A stretch of DNA of 32,846 nucleotides. Origin: Bacteroidota bacterium. Lineage in GTDB: Bacteria > Bacteroidota > Bacteroidia > Bacteroidales > FEN-979. The notes beneath the pieces were generated by a model. That model was not told the origin of the DNA. It was given only the letters and a program-made list of their open reading frames with translations, and searched no databases. The position numbers were made by a program, and so were the translations under genes. Below, one piece after another: positions 14,186 to 23,492 of this stretch; positions within the stretch are counted from its first letter, which is position 1; the number at the start of each line of letters is the position of its first letter. Where the stretch lies: assembly GCA_026391775.1 (NCBI GenBank), contig JAPLDK010000053.1:1-32846 (forward strand). Direction: 5' to 3'.

Positions 14186-17100
14186 TTATCCCTCATTAAT
14201 TGCCGGTAATATGGGAACCTGCTTCCCCCTGTATACTTTTTGCACAACAACAGGAAAAATGACCAGTGTGAGAACTGTTGCACTTATTAATCCACCTACA
14301 ATAACAATTGCAAGTGGCTTCTGTGTTTCTGAACCTATACCGGTCGATATTGCGGCAGGCAGCAATCCGAATATCGCCATTAAGGCAGTCATTACAACCG
14401 GGCGCACGCGGCTGATAGCACCCGCTTTGATCGCATCGTTTACAGGTATGTTATTTGCAAGATTTTGTTTGATCACTGAAATAATAATTACACCGTTCTG
14501 AATGCATATCCCGAATAATGCAATAAATCCTATGCCTGCAGAAATATTAAAATTCGTCCCAGTGAAGAGCAGGGCTAAAATGCCTCCGACTATAGCAAAA
14601 GGAACATTCAGTAACACCAGCAGTACGTCCCTGATCTTACGGAAAAGTATCAGCAGAATAATAAATATGATACATAAACTGACGGGCACAACGATGGATA
14701 ACCTTGTCATCGCCCTGATTTCACTTTCATAGTCACCAACCCATTGCAGGAAATATCCCTTGGGAAGCTTGATTTCTTTATCCAGTATTTTCTGGCCATC
14801 AGCCACAGTACTTCCCAGATCCCTTCCACGGACTGCAAAAGCAACAGCAGAAAACCGCCGGTTGTTATCCCGGTAAATGAATGCAGGACCGCTGCTCAGG
14901 GTAATATCGGCAATCTCTTTAAGGGGAATTTTTGAACCTGATGCTGTGGGGATCATCAGTTCACTGATTTCTGTCTCAGATTTCCTGAACGGGAACTGGT
15001 ATCGTACGCGGATTTCGAATTTTTTCTCGCCCTCATATAATTCTGATACTGCTTTACCCCCAATAGCCATCTCAATCACCGTGTTGGCTTCTGCTGCGGA
15101 AATTCCATAAGCAGCCATCTTTTCCCTGTCAAGTTTTATACTCAATTCAGGTTGCCCTAAATTTTTCAGGATACCCACGTCTTCCATCCCGGAAATCGGA
15201 CGGATCTGCTCACAAACCTGCCCGGCAATTTTTGTTATTGTATCCAGATTTTCTCCAAAAACCTTCACTGCCTGATTTACATTGATTCCTGCGACTGCCT
15301 CGTTTACATTATCAATGATTGGCTGTGAGAAAGACCAGAGAGTTCCGATATATTTTGAATCCAGTTTTTCCTGCATTTCAGCAATCAGTTCATCTTTTTT
15401 AAGGTGCGATTTCCATCGTTCCTGAGGATACAAATCAACCAGGCATTCAATATCATAAAATCCTTTCGGGTCAGTTCCATCGTCGGGCCGCCCTATTTGC
15501 GAAACAACTTCCTTTACCTCCGAAAACCTCAGCAAATCATAGCGTATGCTGTCGGCAAGTATTTTAGACTCTTTGAGAGAAATGCTCATGGGGGCATTGC
15601 CTTCAACCCAGAGAGTGCCTTCGTTCAGATGCGGTATAAATTCTGTTCCAAGAAACCTCGCGAAAAAAAACACGATGATAATAAGAGAAGAAGCCAGGCC
15701 AAGGCTAAGTTTTTTATTCCTCATTACCCAATCAAACAGCTTTTCATAATATTTGATCATCCCTGCAACAAGAGGATTATGTTTTTCAATTACATTTTTA
15801 TGAAGCAGGCTGCTTGTAAGCGCAGGAACGAAAGTGAGTGTAAAAAACAAGGCGCCGAGTAAGGCAAATCCCAAAGTATAGGCCAGAGGAGAAAATAATT
15901 TACCTTCAACTTTTTCAAAAGAAAAAATTGGAATCAGGGCTGTTATGATAATGAGTTTGGAAAAGAAAATTGCTTTTCCCATATCCACACTTGTACGCCT
16001 TATTATGCCAAGTTTTGCAACCTTGTTGAATTTTTCCATCCCTATTTCAATGGCATAATATCCCAGTGCAACAAATACCCCTTCGACCATCACCACCGCA
16101 CCGTCGATCAAAATCCCGAAATCAATTGCGCCTATGGAAATAAGATTTGCGAACATCCCTCTTGAATATAGAAGGATGAACGCAAAAAGTAAGGACAGGG
16201 GAATAATGAGGGATACGATCAATGTTGCCCGCCAATCGCGCATGAAAAGAAACACTACCGCGGTCACTAAGATAATTCCAAGCAATACATTGTGGAATAC
16301 TGTATTCAAACAGAAGTCGATAAGATCCTGCCTGTCATAAACTGTTTGAATTTCAACATCCGGGGGCAGGATCTTATCGTTCAGTTCCTGAATTTCATTT
16401 TTTATCGCTTTAAGGACAGGGCCGGGGTCAATTCCTTTGCGCATCAGTATAATACCTTCCACTACATCCGGATCATGACCGCGGGCAACCATTCCAAGGC
16501 GCGGTTTGTTTGACTCCGCCACATCAGCAACATTCCTGACGAGAATGGGAGTACCCTTCACCACTTTAATGACAATACTTTTTATTTCATCAATATTATT
16601 GACCAGCCCTATGCCCCTCACCACAAAAGCCTGGGCTGACCGTTCAATCACATCACCTCCGATATTAATATTGCTTTTGCTTATGGCATCTTGTACATCA
16701 ACAGCCGTAAGATCATATTGGGAAAGCAAATCAGGATTAACTTCCACCTCATATGTTTTAACAGGGCCTCCGAAAGCAATCACATCGGCCACACCCGCTA
16801 TGGTATGGAGGTTACGGTCAATCACCCAGTCCTGAATAGTACGCAATTCGGTTGGGGAGCGGTGTTTTGAATGCAGGGTATACCTGAAAATCTCATCGGT
16901 TGGACCTGTCGGCGGTGTAAGTTCTGCTTCTGCACCTTCAGGTAAATCGATAGAGGGTAACTGCCCTGTAATCTGCTGACGTGCATACAAATCATCCACA
17001 TCATCTTCAAATACCAGCGTTACTACCGAGAGGCCGAAAAGGGACTGGGATCTGAGATTGGTTTTTCGCTGTACGCTATTCATCACAATCTCAACCGGAA

Positions 17101-17308
17101 TGGTGACAAAACGCTCCACTTCCTGTGCACTTCGACCCGGCCAGCGGGTAATAATCTGTATCTGCGTATTTGTAAAGTCAGGAAAAGCTACAATAGGTGT
17201 CTTTAAAAAACAGTAAATGCCTGAAACAGCCAGGATGCCTGTCATAAAAAAAACAAAGAGCTTATGCCGTAATGAAAAGGAGATTATATTTTTAACAAAG
17301 TTGTTCAT
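14186..17308 (-). CDS. Heavy-metal efflux RND permease, CzcA/CusA family (system 1)
   Basis: This inner-membrane proton-driven pump exports metal ions through a tripartite channel. At 1040 residues it has the usual RND length, with one N-terminal membrane helix, a large periplasmic loop, a helix cluster (about 335-530), a second loop and a second helix cluster (about 865-1020). Helix 4 carries Asp396, Asp402 and Glu409 in DFGILIDGAVVMVEG. This is the pattern of the CzcA-type divalent-cation pumps; Cu/Ag-type CusA lacks the first Asp and the DGA. It is the last gene of the OMF-adaptor-permease operon, 34 bases after the adaptor. Hand counts of sampled lines give about 37% GC, below its neighbours. 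Confidence 0.92.
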   Translation of the reverse strand: MNNFVKNIISFSLRHKLFVFFMTGILAVSGIYCFLKTPIVAFPDFTNTQIQIITRWPGRSAQEVERFVTIPVEIVMNSVQRKTNLRSQSLFGLSVVTLVFEDDVDDLYARQQITGQLPSIDLPEGAEAELTPPTGPTDEIFRYTLHSKHRSPTELRTIQDWVIDRNLHTIAGVADVIAFGGPVKTYEVEVNPDLLSQYDLTAVDVQDAISKSNINIGGDVIERSAQAFVVRGIGLVNNIDEIKSIVIKVVKGTPILVRNVADVAESNKPRLGMVARGHDPDVVEGIILMRKGIDPGPVLKAIKNEIQELNDKILPPDVEIQTVYDRQDLIDFCLNTVFHNVLLGIILVTAVVFLFMRDWRATLIVSLIIPLSLLFAFILLYSRGMFANLISIGAIDFGILIDGAVVMVEGVFVALGYYAIEIGMEKFNKVAKLGIIRRTSVDMGKAIFFSKLIIITALIPIFSFEKVEGKLFSPLAYTLGFALLGALFFTLTFVPALTSSLLHKNVIEKHNPLVAGMIKYYEKLFDWVMRNKKLSLGLASSLIIIVFFFARFLGTEFIPHLNEGTLWVEGNAPMSISLKESKILADSIRYDLLRFSEVKEVVSQIGRPDDGTDPKGFYDIECLVDLYPQERWKSHLKKDELIAEMQEKLDSKYIGTLWSFSQPIIDNVNEAVAGINVNQAVKVFGENLDTITKIAGQVCEQIRPISGMEDVGILKNLGQPELSIKLDREKMAAYGISAAEANTVIEMAIGGKAVSELYEGEKKFEIRVRYQFPFRKSETEISELMIPTASGSKIPLKEIADITLSSGPAFIYRDNNRRFSAVAFAVRGRDLGSTVADGQKILDKEIKLPKGYFLQWVGDYESEIRAMTRLSIVVPVSLCIIFIILLILFRKIRDVLLVLLNVPFAIVGGILALLFTGTNFNISAGIGFIALFGICIQNGVIIISVIKQNLANNIPVNDAIKAGAISRVRPVVMTALMAIFGLLPAAISTGIGSETQKPLAIVIVGGLISATVLTLVIFPVVVQKVYRGKQVPILPAINEG

Positions 17309-17342
17309 GGCTGGTTTGTTCTGGACTATTCAGGGAGTCCGC

Positions 17343-18467
17343 TTACAATTTTTCTAATGCAGTGAAAACAAACAAGCCGTTTCGTGCAATCGCCAGATCC
17401 CCCTCATGAAGCAATGAGCTCTCAATGAAACTTGTACCATTAAATGATTTGAAAATTTTCACCTGCGCCATGATCACATCGCAGTTACCACCAAAGCGCA
17501 ATATATAGTTCCTGTTATTATTGAAAATGATGGTGTTCGATTTCACAGCAAGCATTTTTATATTTTCCGGAAACCGGATAAGGAAATGTGCAAACATGCC
17601 GGGTTTCAATTTAAATTCAGGATTCTCAAGACGTATCCTTATACTCATCACTTTTGTTTCAGGGTCGAGAATATTTGAGATACGTTCCACTTTCCCGTTG
17701 AATTTTTTATCGGGATAACTTAAGGTCGTGATTTCAGCTGAAGAACCTATCTGGACTTTTTCTATATCCGTCTCGAACACATTAGCAACCGCCCATATGT
17801 CCTTAAGATCGCTGATTATAAAAAGGGCACTGTTGTCATCAGGGCGGATGTCCTTGCCCGTGGTTATGTTTTTATCCACGACGAAACCACTGATGGGCGA
17901 TTTGATCACATAACCCGAACCACTGGAGTCTTTGGCTGAAAATGAACTGCCATAAATTTTAAGCACTTCGCTGATTTTATTGTATTGTGCGATAGCCTTC
18001 TGATATTCGTTCTGAGCTATCAGGAAATCTTTGTCGGAACTGACCCCGCTGCTTTTCATTGCAGCTGTTACTTCCAGGTTTTTTTTAGCAATGGCCAGTT
18101 CGGATTGGGACGACCTGAATTCGTTATAATAGTTTGCCATGTCGGAACTGCGGATTACGGCAAGGACTTTACCCTTTTCCACATAATCTCCAACGGAAAC
18201 TTTTACCTCAGCCACCTGCCCGCTTACAAGCGGAAAAATTTTTGCAACATTATCTTCATTGCAGGTAATTTTTCCTGCAAGGGCAAGCTCACTGTTAACC
18301 AATTCAGCTTTTAAAGTATCAAAAGTGATATTTTTCAGAAGAGAATCAGGCAGGCAAAAATGCTTTTTTGCTGCATTTTCCTGACTTGAATCATGTCCGG
18401 TGCATGAATAAAGAGATGCAAATGAAATTACTAATAGAAGGCCGGAAAATATATTTCTGAGATGCAT
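17343..18467 (-). CDS. RND periplasmic adaptor lipoprotein, CzcB/CusB family (system 1)
   Basis: The adaptor joins the RND pump to the outer-membrane channel. The 374-residue product begins MHLRNIFSGLLLVISFASLYSC, a lipoprotein signal with Cys22 as anchor. The barrel-sandwich halves are visible as IFPLVSGQVAEVKVSVGDYVEKGKVL and VIKSPISGFVVDKNITTGKD around a helical hairpin. The IWAVANVFETDIEKVQIG beta-barrel segment follows. The frame continues to a TTG at 18488, which overlaps the upstream gene. The ATG at 18467 starts exactly at the signal peptide and leaves seven bases after the channel gene stop, so I chose it. Confidence 0.9.
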   Translation of the reverse strand: MHLRNIFSGLLLVISFASLYSCTGHDSSQENAAKKHFCLPDSLLKNITFDTLKAELVNSELALAGKITCNEDNVAKIFPLVSGQVAEVKVSVGDYVEKGKVLAVIRSSDMANYYNEFRSSQSELAIAKKNLEVTAAMKSSGVSSDKDFLIAQNEYQKAIAQYNKISEVLKIYGSSFSAKDSSGSGYVIKSPISGFVVDKNITTGKDIRPDDNSALFIISDLKDIWAVANVFETDIEKVQIGSSAEITTLSYPDKKFNGKVERISNILDPETKVMSIRIRLENPEFKLKPGMFAHFLIRFPENIKMLAVKSNTIIFNNNRNYILRFGGNCDVIMAQVKIFKSFNGTSFIESSLLHEGDLAIARNGLFVFTALEKL

Positions 18468-18474
18468 GGCGATG

Positions 18475-19779
18475 TTATTTAATAACAATTGTTCCTGATG
18501 CCATGTTCAGGTCTTCAATGGCATCAAGCCGGTTATTCTGGAGATTATAGAACCCGTTTTTTGAGTTTTTATATGTTTCGTAATAATCAATAAATTCCAG
18601 TAAGCTGATGGTGTGATTTTGATAAGCAAAGTTTATTCCATCAAGCAATTTATCGTAGCTACGGTCGAATTGCTGTAATGATGATTTATATAACCTGTCA
18701 GTTTCTATCAGTTGTACATAGGCCTTGTTTATTTCATTTCTGACTTCGAGTTCACATTGTTTCTTTAGGGCCTTGCTTTCTTCTATTTTGTTTTCAGCGA
18801 TTTTAATATTCCCCTGATTCTGGTTCAGTACCGGAAGGTCAAAGCTTAATGAAAGTGAATTATAATTTTGAATATAATTGCCCGCCTTATCGTAGTTAGC
18901 ACCAAGCGTTATATCAGGCACGCGCATTGCTTTTTGGAGGGAGAGATTGTTTTGTTCAGACTGGATCTGAGCTGCGGAAATTTTTATATCATACCGGTGG
19001 TTCAATCCTGAATCAAGCAGCTGGATGTAAGTAAGTGAAGAAGGATTTATATGATCGAATTGTGAAGCATCCAGAAGAGGTTTAATTTGTCTGGCAGTTG
19101 TATCACCGATCAGTAAAACAAGATTGCTTTGATTCTCAGTGACATTTTTAAGTACTTCTATCTTTTCATTTTCAAGATTAAACTGAAGGGACTGCAAACG
19201 GGCCAGCTCATTAAATGAAACATTGCCTTTTTGATATTCCGCTGTATATGCATCAACAAGTGTTTTTAATGCAAGCAGTTCCCGGTCGTATACCGAAATG
19301 GACTGCTGTAAAAAATAAAGTCCGTAGAAGGAGACTCTCAATTCATGACGTAACACACGCATTAAATCATAAAACTGGTATTTGGCAATCTGTGAATTGA
19401 TTTTTTCACTGCTTATCCGTTTGTTCCTTTTTCCTGCAAGAACGAAAAGCTGCTGAAGTGATAAGGCCGTTTCACCAGTTGCTGAAAAGTCGAACCATTT
19501 TTTAGTTTCCGGGTTATAGGCTCCCTGTTCAATATTGAATGTGGGGTTGGCCCATAACTTCGCCTGGATAACAGCAGCATCGGCTTCACTGATCTGATAC
19601 CTGGCGGCCAGTAGTTCGAAATTTTTATCAAGAAATAATTGTTCGGCATCCTGAATCGATAATATAACCGTATCGTTATCACTTTTAGGTGATATTTGCA
19701 ATGAACTTCCGCCTTGGGAGACCGAGAACAGAGGCGTGATAAAAACTATTAAAATGATCAGGTACCTGAAGCGGAGCAT
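18475..19779 (-). CDS. TolC-like outer-membrane efflux protein, CzcC family (system 1)
   Basis: This is the channel component of the first pump. The 434-residue protein has a signal peptide (MLRFRYLIILIVFITPLFSVSQ) and two halves of long amphipathic helices, typical of the outer membrane efflux protein family. Recognisable pieces are LSIQDAEQLFLDKNFELLAARYQISEADAAVIQAK at the mature N-terminus and the LSLSFDLPVLNQNQGNIKIA turn. The second half shows EVRNEINKAYVQLIETDRLY. The codons are AT-rich (one sampled line has 27% GC). It is the first gene of the operon and divergent from hflX. Confidence 0.9.
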   Translation of the reverse strand: MLRFRYLIILIVFITPLFSVSQGGSSLQISPKSDNDTVILSIQDAEQLFLDKNFELLAARYQISEADAAVIQAKLWANPTFNIEQGAYNPETKKWFDFSATGETALSLQQLFVLAGKRNKRISSEKINSQIAKYQFYDLMRVLRHELRVSFYGLYFLQQSISVYDRELLALKTLVDAYTAEYQKGNVSFNELARLQSLQFNLENEKIEVLKNVTENQSNLVLLIGDTTARQIKPLLDASQFDHINPSSLTYIQLLDSGLNHRYDIKISAAQIQSEQNNLSLQKAMRVPDITLGANYDKAGNYIQNYNSLSLSFDLPVLNQNQGNIKIAENKIEESKALKKQCELEVRNEINKAYVQLIETDRLYKSSLQQFDRSYDKLLDGINFAYQNHTISLLEFIDYYETYKNSKNGFYNLQNNRLDAIEDLNMASGTIVIK

Positions 19780-19786
19780 GAGTAAA

Positions 19787-19794
19787 CAAATACA
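19787..19794 (-). promoter_or_regulatory. Weak -7 box candidate for the first efflux operon
   Basis: The minus strand reads TGTATTTG, seven of eight positions of TAnnTTTG. It lies seven bases before the ATG at 19779, so the leader would be nearly absent. The divergent hflX side shows no clear box in the 98-base gap. Confidence 0.22.
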
Positions 19795-19877
19795 ATTATT
19801 TCTAACTTATCTGATTCCCGCTTATTGTTGCACAAAAAGATTCTTTATAAAAACTTAACAGCAAGATCTCATAATTC

Positions 19878-21056
19878 ATGCTTGATACAAGCCCTGTAAA
19901 AGAAACTGCTGTCCTGGTCGGAGTTGCTACAAAACTTCAGAACATTGAGCGTACCATGGAATATCTTGAGGAGATGGCTTTCCTGGTCGACACTGCCGGG
20001 GGAACAGCTTTAAAAAGATTTGTCCAGAAGCTGGAATACCCCGATCCAAGGACTTATATCGGCAGCGGAAAACTCAATGAGATACGCGTGTGGATTGAAT
20101 CCCACAAGGTGGATATGGCTGTATTTGACGACGAGCTCACCCCAAGCCAGATCCGTAATATAGAAAGGGAACTGAAATGCCGCATCATCGACAGGAGCAA
20201 TCTTATCCTCGACATTTTTGCGAAGAGGGCAAAGACTGCGAATGCAAAAACCCAGGTCGAACTGGCACAGTATGAGTATCTGCTCCCCAGGCTTACACGG
20301 CGCTGGACCCATCTTGAGAAACAAAGGGGAGGTATCGGATTAAGGGGGCCCGGTGAACAGGAGATCGAGACCGACCGCCGGGAAATACGTTACCGGATAT
20401 CACTTCTCAAAGAAAAGCTTGAAGAGATCGATAAGCAGAAATCGACACAGAGAAAACACCGCAGGGATATGATACGTGTTGCCCTCGTAGGCTATACCAA
20501 TGTTGGGAAATCAACCATTATGAACCTTCTTAGCAAATCGGATGTATTTGCCGAGAATAAACTGTTTGCTACCCTCGACACTACGGTGCGTAAGGTGGTT
20601 TTCGACAACCAGCCTTTCCTGCTGAGTGATACCGTTGGATTTATCCGGAAACTTCCCCATACCCTCGTGGATTCCTTCAAATCAACCCTGGATGAAGTGA
20701 GGGAAGCAGATATATTGGTACATGTGGCCGACATCAGTCATCCCGACCATGAGGAACAGATCAATGTTGTAAAGCAGACCCTCACCGATATCAAGGCTTC
20801 CGACAAGCCTGTGATCATGCTGTTCAATAAAATAGATGCCTATACATTTGAAGAAAAGGATGCTGATGATCTCGGGCCGGTTACGCGGAGAAACCTCAGC
20901 CTGGAAGAACTTGAAAAAATCTGGGTGGCCAGAGGAGATAATGTTTCCCTGTTCATCTCTGCTACCGAAAAGCTTCATGTTGACACCCTCAGGGAAGCTA
21001 TGTTTCAGCAGGTAAGAAAAGTCGCCCGCCAGAGATGGCCGGAGAAGAAATCTTAA
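19878..21056 (+). CDS. hflX: Ribosome-associated GTPase HflX
   Basis: HflX binds the 50S subunit, rescues stalled or heat-damaged ribosomes and splits 70S particles. The 392-residue product has the family N-terminal domain with YIGSGKLNEI, DRSNLILDIFAKRAKT and the GGIGLRGPGEQEIETDRR stretch (about 151-168). The GTPase domain follows: G1 GYTNVGKS (Lys211, Ser212), switch region with TLDTTVRKV, G3 DTVGF (251-255), G4 NKID and the G5-like ISATEK. It lies alone between the first efflux operon and the NO module. Its usual neighbour hfq is not here, as is normal for this phylum. Confidence 0.96.
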   Translation: MLDTSPVKETAVLVGVATKLQNIERTMEYLEEMAFLVDTAGGTALKRFVQKLEYPDPRTYIGSGKLNEIRVWIESHKVDMAVFDDELTPSQIRNIERELKCRIIDRSNLILDIFAKRAKTANAKTQVELAQYEYLLPRLTRRWTHLEKQRGGIGLRGPGEQEIETDRREIRYRISLLKEKLEEIDKQKSTQRKHRRDMIRVALVGYTNVGKSTIMNLLSKSDVFAENKLFATLDTTVRKVVFDNQPFLLSDTVGFIRKLPHTLVDSFKSTLDEVREADILVHVADISHPDHEEQINVVKQTLTDIKASDKPVIMLFNKIDAYTFEEKDADDLGPVTRRNLSLEELEKIWVARGDNVSLFISATEKLHVDTLREAMFQQVRKVARQRWPEKKS

Positions 21057-21071
21057 AATATTTTTCACTTT

Positions 21072-21104
21072 TTTGCTTGTTGAATGAAAAAGATTGTATA
21101 TTTG
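21072..21104 (+). promoter_or_regulatory. Promoter of the nitric-oxide module with an overlapping inverted repeat
   Basis: A TTTG (21072-21075) is followed after 21 bases by TATATTTG (21097-21104), so both Bacteroidota promoter elements are present. Transcription would start near 21110, about 35 bases before the NO reductase ATG. The pair GATTG (21092-21096) and CAATC (21107-21111) forms an inverted repeat around the -7 box, and TTGCGCAA (21102-21109) is a perfect 8-base palindrome. These could be an operator. Confidence 0.55.
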
Positions 21105-21145
21105 CGCAATCAAGTACCTAAATGTCTCATTAAACAAGAACGTTT

Positions 21146-23398
21146 ATGAAAACAAAAAAACTCTGGTTAGGTTTTATAGCAGTGATGGTGGTCTGCTTTG
21201 GTGTGCTGATCTTCTTCGGAGGGCAGATATACCGTGAAAAACCCCCTATTCCCTTCCAGGTGGCGACAAGTTCGGGAATAGTCCTTTTTTCAGGGCAGGA
21301 TATTAAGGACGGCCAAAACATCTGGCAGTCGATAGGCGGACAGGAAGTTGGCACGGTTTGGGGTCATGGCTCCTATGTGGCCCCTGACTGGTCGGCCGAC
21401 TGGCTCCATCGCGAATCGGTGGCCATACTGGATTACCTGGCCGATTCCTTATACCATAAATTATATAAGGATATCCCGGCCGAGGACCAGGCAAGCCTGA
21501 AAGTGAAACTTCAACGGGAGCTCCGCACCAATACCTACGATGCCGCTTCCGACAGGATTATCGTTTCCAGTTTAAGGGCCAGGGCCATCAAAGAAGTAGC
21601 CACTCATTATTCAGGTTTATTCATGAATGATCCGGCCAAGGCTAAGCTCCGCGACGCCTATGCCATCCCTCCCAATTCCATCAAGACCGATGACAGGATG
21701 TTCAAAATGAATGCATTTTTCTTCTGGATCTCATGGGCCTGTGTTACCAACCGGCCTGGGCAGGAGATCAGTTATACCAACAACTGGCCCTCAGAAGACC
21801 TGGTAGGCAACAAGGCTACCAGTGCCCTGATCCTCTGGACAGGCTTCAGCGTGATCATGCTGATTGCAGGCATAGGCCTGATGGGATGGTTTTACGCCAG
21901 GAGAAGGGATGAAAGCCTGGGCGCTCATGAATTTCCAACCAAAGACCCCCTGCTGGGGGGAATTTTCACTCCTTCCATGAAGGCCACATTAAAATATTTC
22001 TGGGTTGTTACAGCTCTTATTCTTGTACAGATCCTTATGGGTGTTATCACGGCGCATTATGGTGTTGAAGGACAGGCTTTCTACGGACTGCCTTTATCAA
22101 GCTTCCTGCCTTATTCCATCTCAAGGACCTGGCATATTCAGCTTGCCATTTTCTGGATAGCAACCTCCTGGCTGGCAACCGGCTTATACCTTGCCCCGGC
22201 AGTTTCGGGGAAAGAACCCAGGTTCCAGGTATTGGGTGTGAATTTTCTGTTTATTGCATTGCTGGTTATCGTTGTTGGATCCCTTGCAGGCCAATGGCTT
22301 GGTGTGATGCAGCGTCTCGGACTTGTACAGAATTTCTGGTTCGGGCACCAGGGTTACGAATATGTGGACCTTGGCAGGTTCTGGCAGCTGTTCCTTTTTA
22401 TTGGACTTGTTTTATGGTTAGTGCTGATGGCGCGCGCGCTTACGCCGGCATTAAAGAATAAATCGGAAAACCGCAGCCTGCTTACTATGTTCCTGATCTC
22501 TACCATTGCCATTGCAGTATTTTATGGTGCAGGGCTGATGTGGGGAAGGCAAACCCATCTGGCCATTGCCGAATACTGGCGCTGGTGGGTGGTGCACCTC
22601 TGGGTTGAAGGATTCTTCGAAGTGTTTGCAACAGTAGCAATCGCTTTCCTCTTTGTTCGCCTGGGTCTGGTGCGCGTTATAACGGCTACAGGAGGCGTCC
22701 TGTTCTCGACCATTGTCTTTTTATCCGGTGGCATTATTGGCACATTCCATCATTTGTATTTTACCGGGACGCCTGTAGCAATCCTTGCGCTGGGGGCGAC
22801 TTTCAGCGCGCTCGAGGTCGTGCCCCTGGTACTGATCGGGTTTGAAGGGTATTCAAACCTGAAACTCATGAAAAGCAGCGATTGGATAAAAGGCTATAAA
22901 TGGCCGATATACTTTTTCCTGTCGGTTTCGTTCTGGAACCTTGTGGGTGCGGGGATTTTCGGATTCCTTATCAATCCGCCGATAGCATTATACTATATGC
23001 AGGGATTGAATACTACTCCGGTTCATGGACATACTGCATTGTTTGGCGTGTATGGAATGCTGGGTATTGGCCTGATGCTGTTCGTACTTAAAAGCATGGA
23101 ACCTGAAAAAGTCTGGATCGACAAATGGATTAAATTCTCTTTCTGGGCTATCAATATCGGCCTGATGGCTATGGTATTGCTGAGTGTGCTGCCGGTAGGC
23201 CTTGCCCAGACCTGGGTAAGCGTGAAGACCGGGATGTGGTATGCACGTTCGGCAGAATTCATGCAGGATCCCATGCTCAGGACCTTCCGCTGGATGAGAG
23301 TCTTCGGAGACACTATCTTTGCATTAGGAGCTCTTGCCCTGGCCTGGTTTATTTTTGGTCTTAAGGGCGGATGGTCTTTTGAAAAGAGATCCAGCTAA
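21146..23398 (+). CDS. norZ: Quinol-dependent nitric oxide reductase (qNOR)
   Basis: The enzyme reduces two NO to N2O in the inner membrane with electrons from quinol, for denitrification or NO detoxification. The 750-residue protein has an N-terminal helix (about 7-27) and a periplasmic domain of about 200 residues, which lacks a CxxCH haem c site. About a dozen helices follow. The metal ligands of the haem-copper oxidase superfamily are visible: His330 (RTWHIQL), His484 with Glu488 (HLWVEG), His535-His536 (GTFHHLYF) and His627/His629 (PVHGHTALFG). The fused periplasmic domain without haem c marks the single-subunit qNOR type (often named norB). It heads a rightward operon. Confidence 0.95.
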   Translation: MKTKKLWLGFIAVMVVCFGVLIFFGGQIYREKPPIPFQVATSSGIVLFSGQDIKDGQNIWQSIGGQEVGTVWGHGSYVAPDWSADWLHRESVAILDYLADSLYHKLYKDIPAEDQASLKVKLQRELRTNTYDAASDRIIVSSLRARAIKEVATHYSGLFMNDPAKAKLRDAYAIPPNSIKTDDRMFKMNAFFFWISWACVTNRPGQEISYTNNWPSEDLVGNKATSALILWTGFSVIMLIAGIGLMGWFYARRRDESLGAHEFPTKDPLLGGIFTPSMKATLKYFWVVTALILVQILMGVITAHYGVEGQAFYGLPLSSFLPYSISRTWHIQLAIFWIATSWLATGLYLAPAVSGKEPRFQVLGVNFLFIALLVIVVGSLAGQWLGVMQRLGLVQNFWFGHQGYEYVDLGRFWQLFLFIGLVLWLVLMARALTPALKNKSENRSLLTMFLISTIAIAVFYGAGLMWGRQTHLAIAEYWRWWVVHLWVEGFFEVFATVAIAFLFVRLGLVRVITATGGVLFSTIVFLSGGIIGTFHHLYFTGTPVAILALGATFSALEVVPLVLIGFEGYSNLKLMKSSDWIKGYKWPIYFFLSVSFWNLVGAGIFGFLINPPIALYYMQGLNTTPVHGHTALFGVYGMLGIGLMLFVLKSMEPEKVWIDKWIKFSFWAINIGLMAMVLLSVLPVGLAQTWVSVKTGMWYARSAEFMQDPMLRTFRWMRVFGDTIFALGALALAWFIFGLKGGWSFEKRSS

Positions 23399-23404
23399 GG
23401 GATT

Positions 23405-23470
23405 ATGGCAAGCGGCAACGAAACGGAAAAGAAAACCCTCTCGGCAATGATCCGCAGACATAAAAATTAA
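23405..23470 (+). CDS. Possible 21-residue small ORF between the NO reductase and cupin genes
   Basis: An ATG six bases after the qNOR stop opens a 21-codon frame (MASGNETEKKTLSAMIRRHKN). It is preceded by AAGGGATT, one of the few Shine-Dalgarno-like stretches in the window. The peptide is hydrophilic and basic at its end. It could be a genuine coupled small gene, a remnant, or chance. The remaining 22 bases before the cupin gene hold nothing else. Confidence 0.25.
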   Translation: MASGNETEKKTLSAMIRRHKN

Positions 23471-23492
23471 CAATTACTAATAGATAAAACAA

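Noticed and set aside
18259..18280. 7-bp inverted repeat (TTGCAGG / CCTGCAA) in the first adaptor gene
   Set aside because: Short arms within coding sequence; chance is a sufficient explanation.
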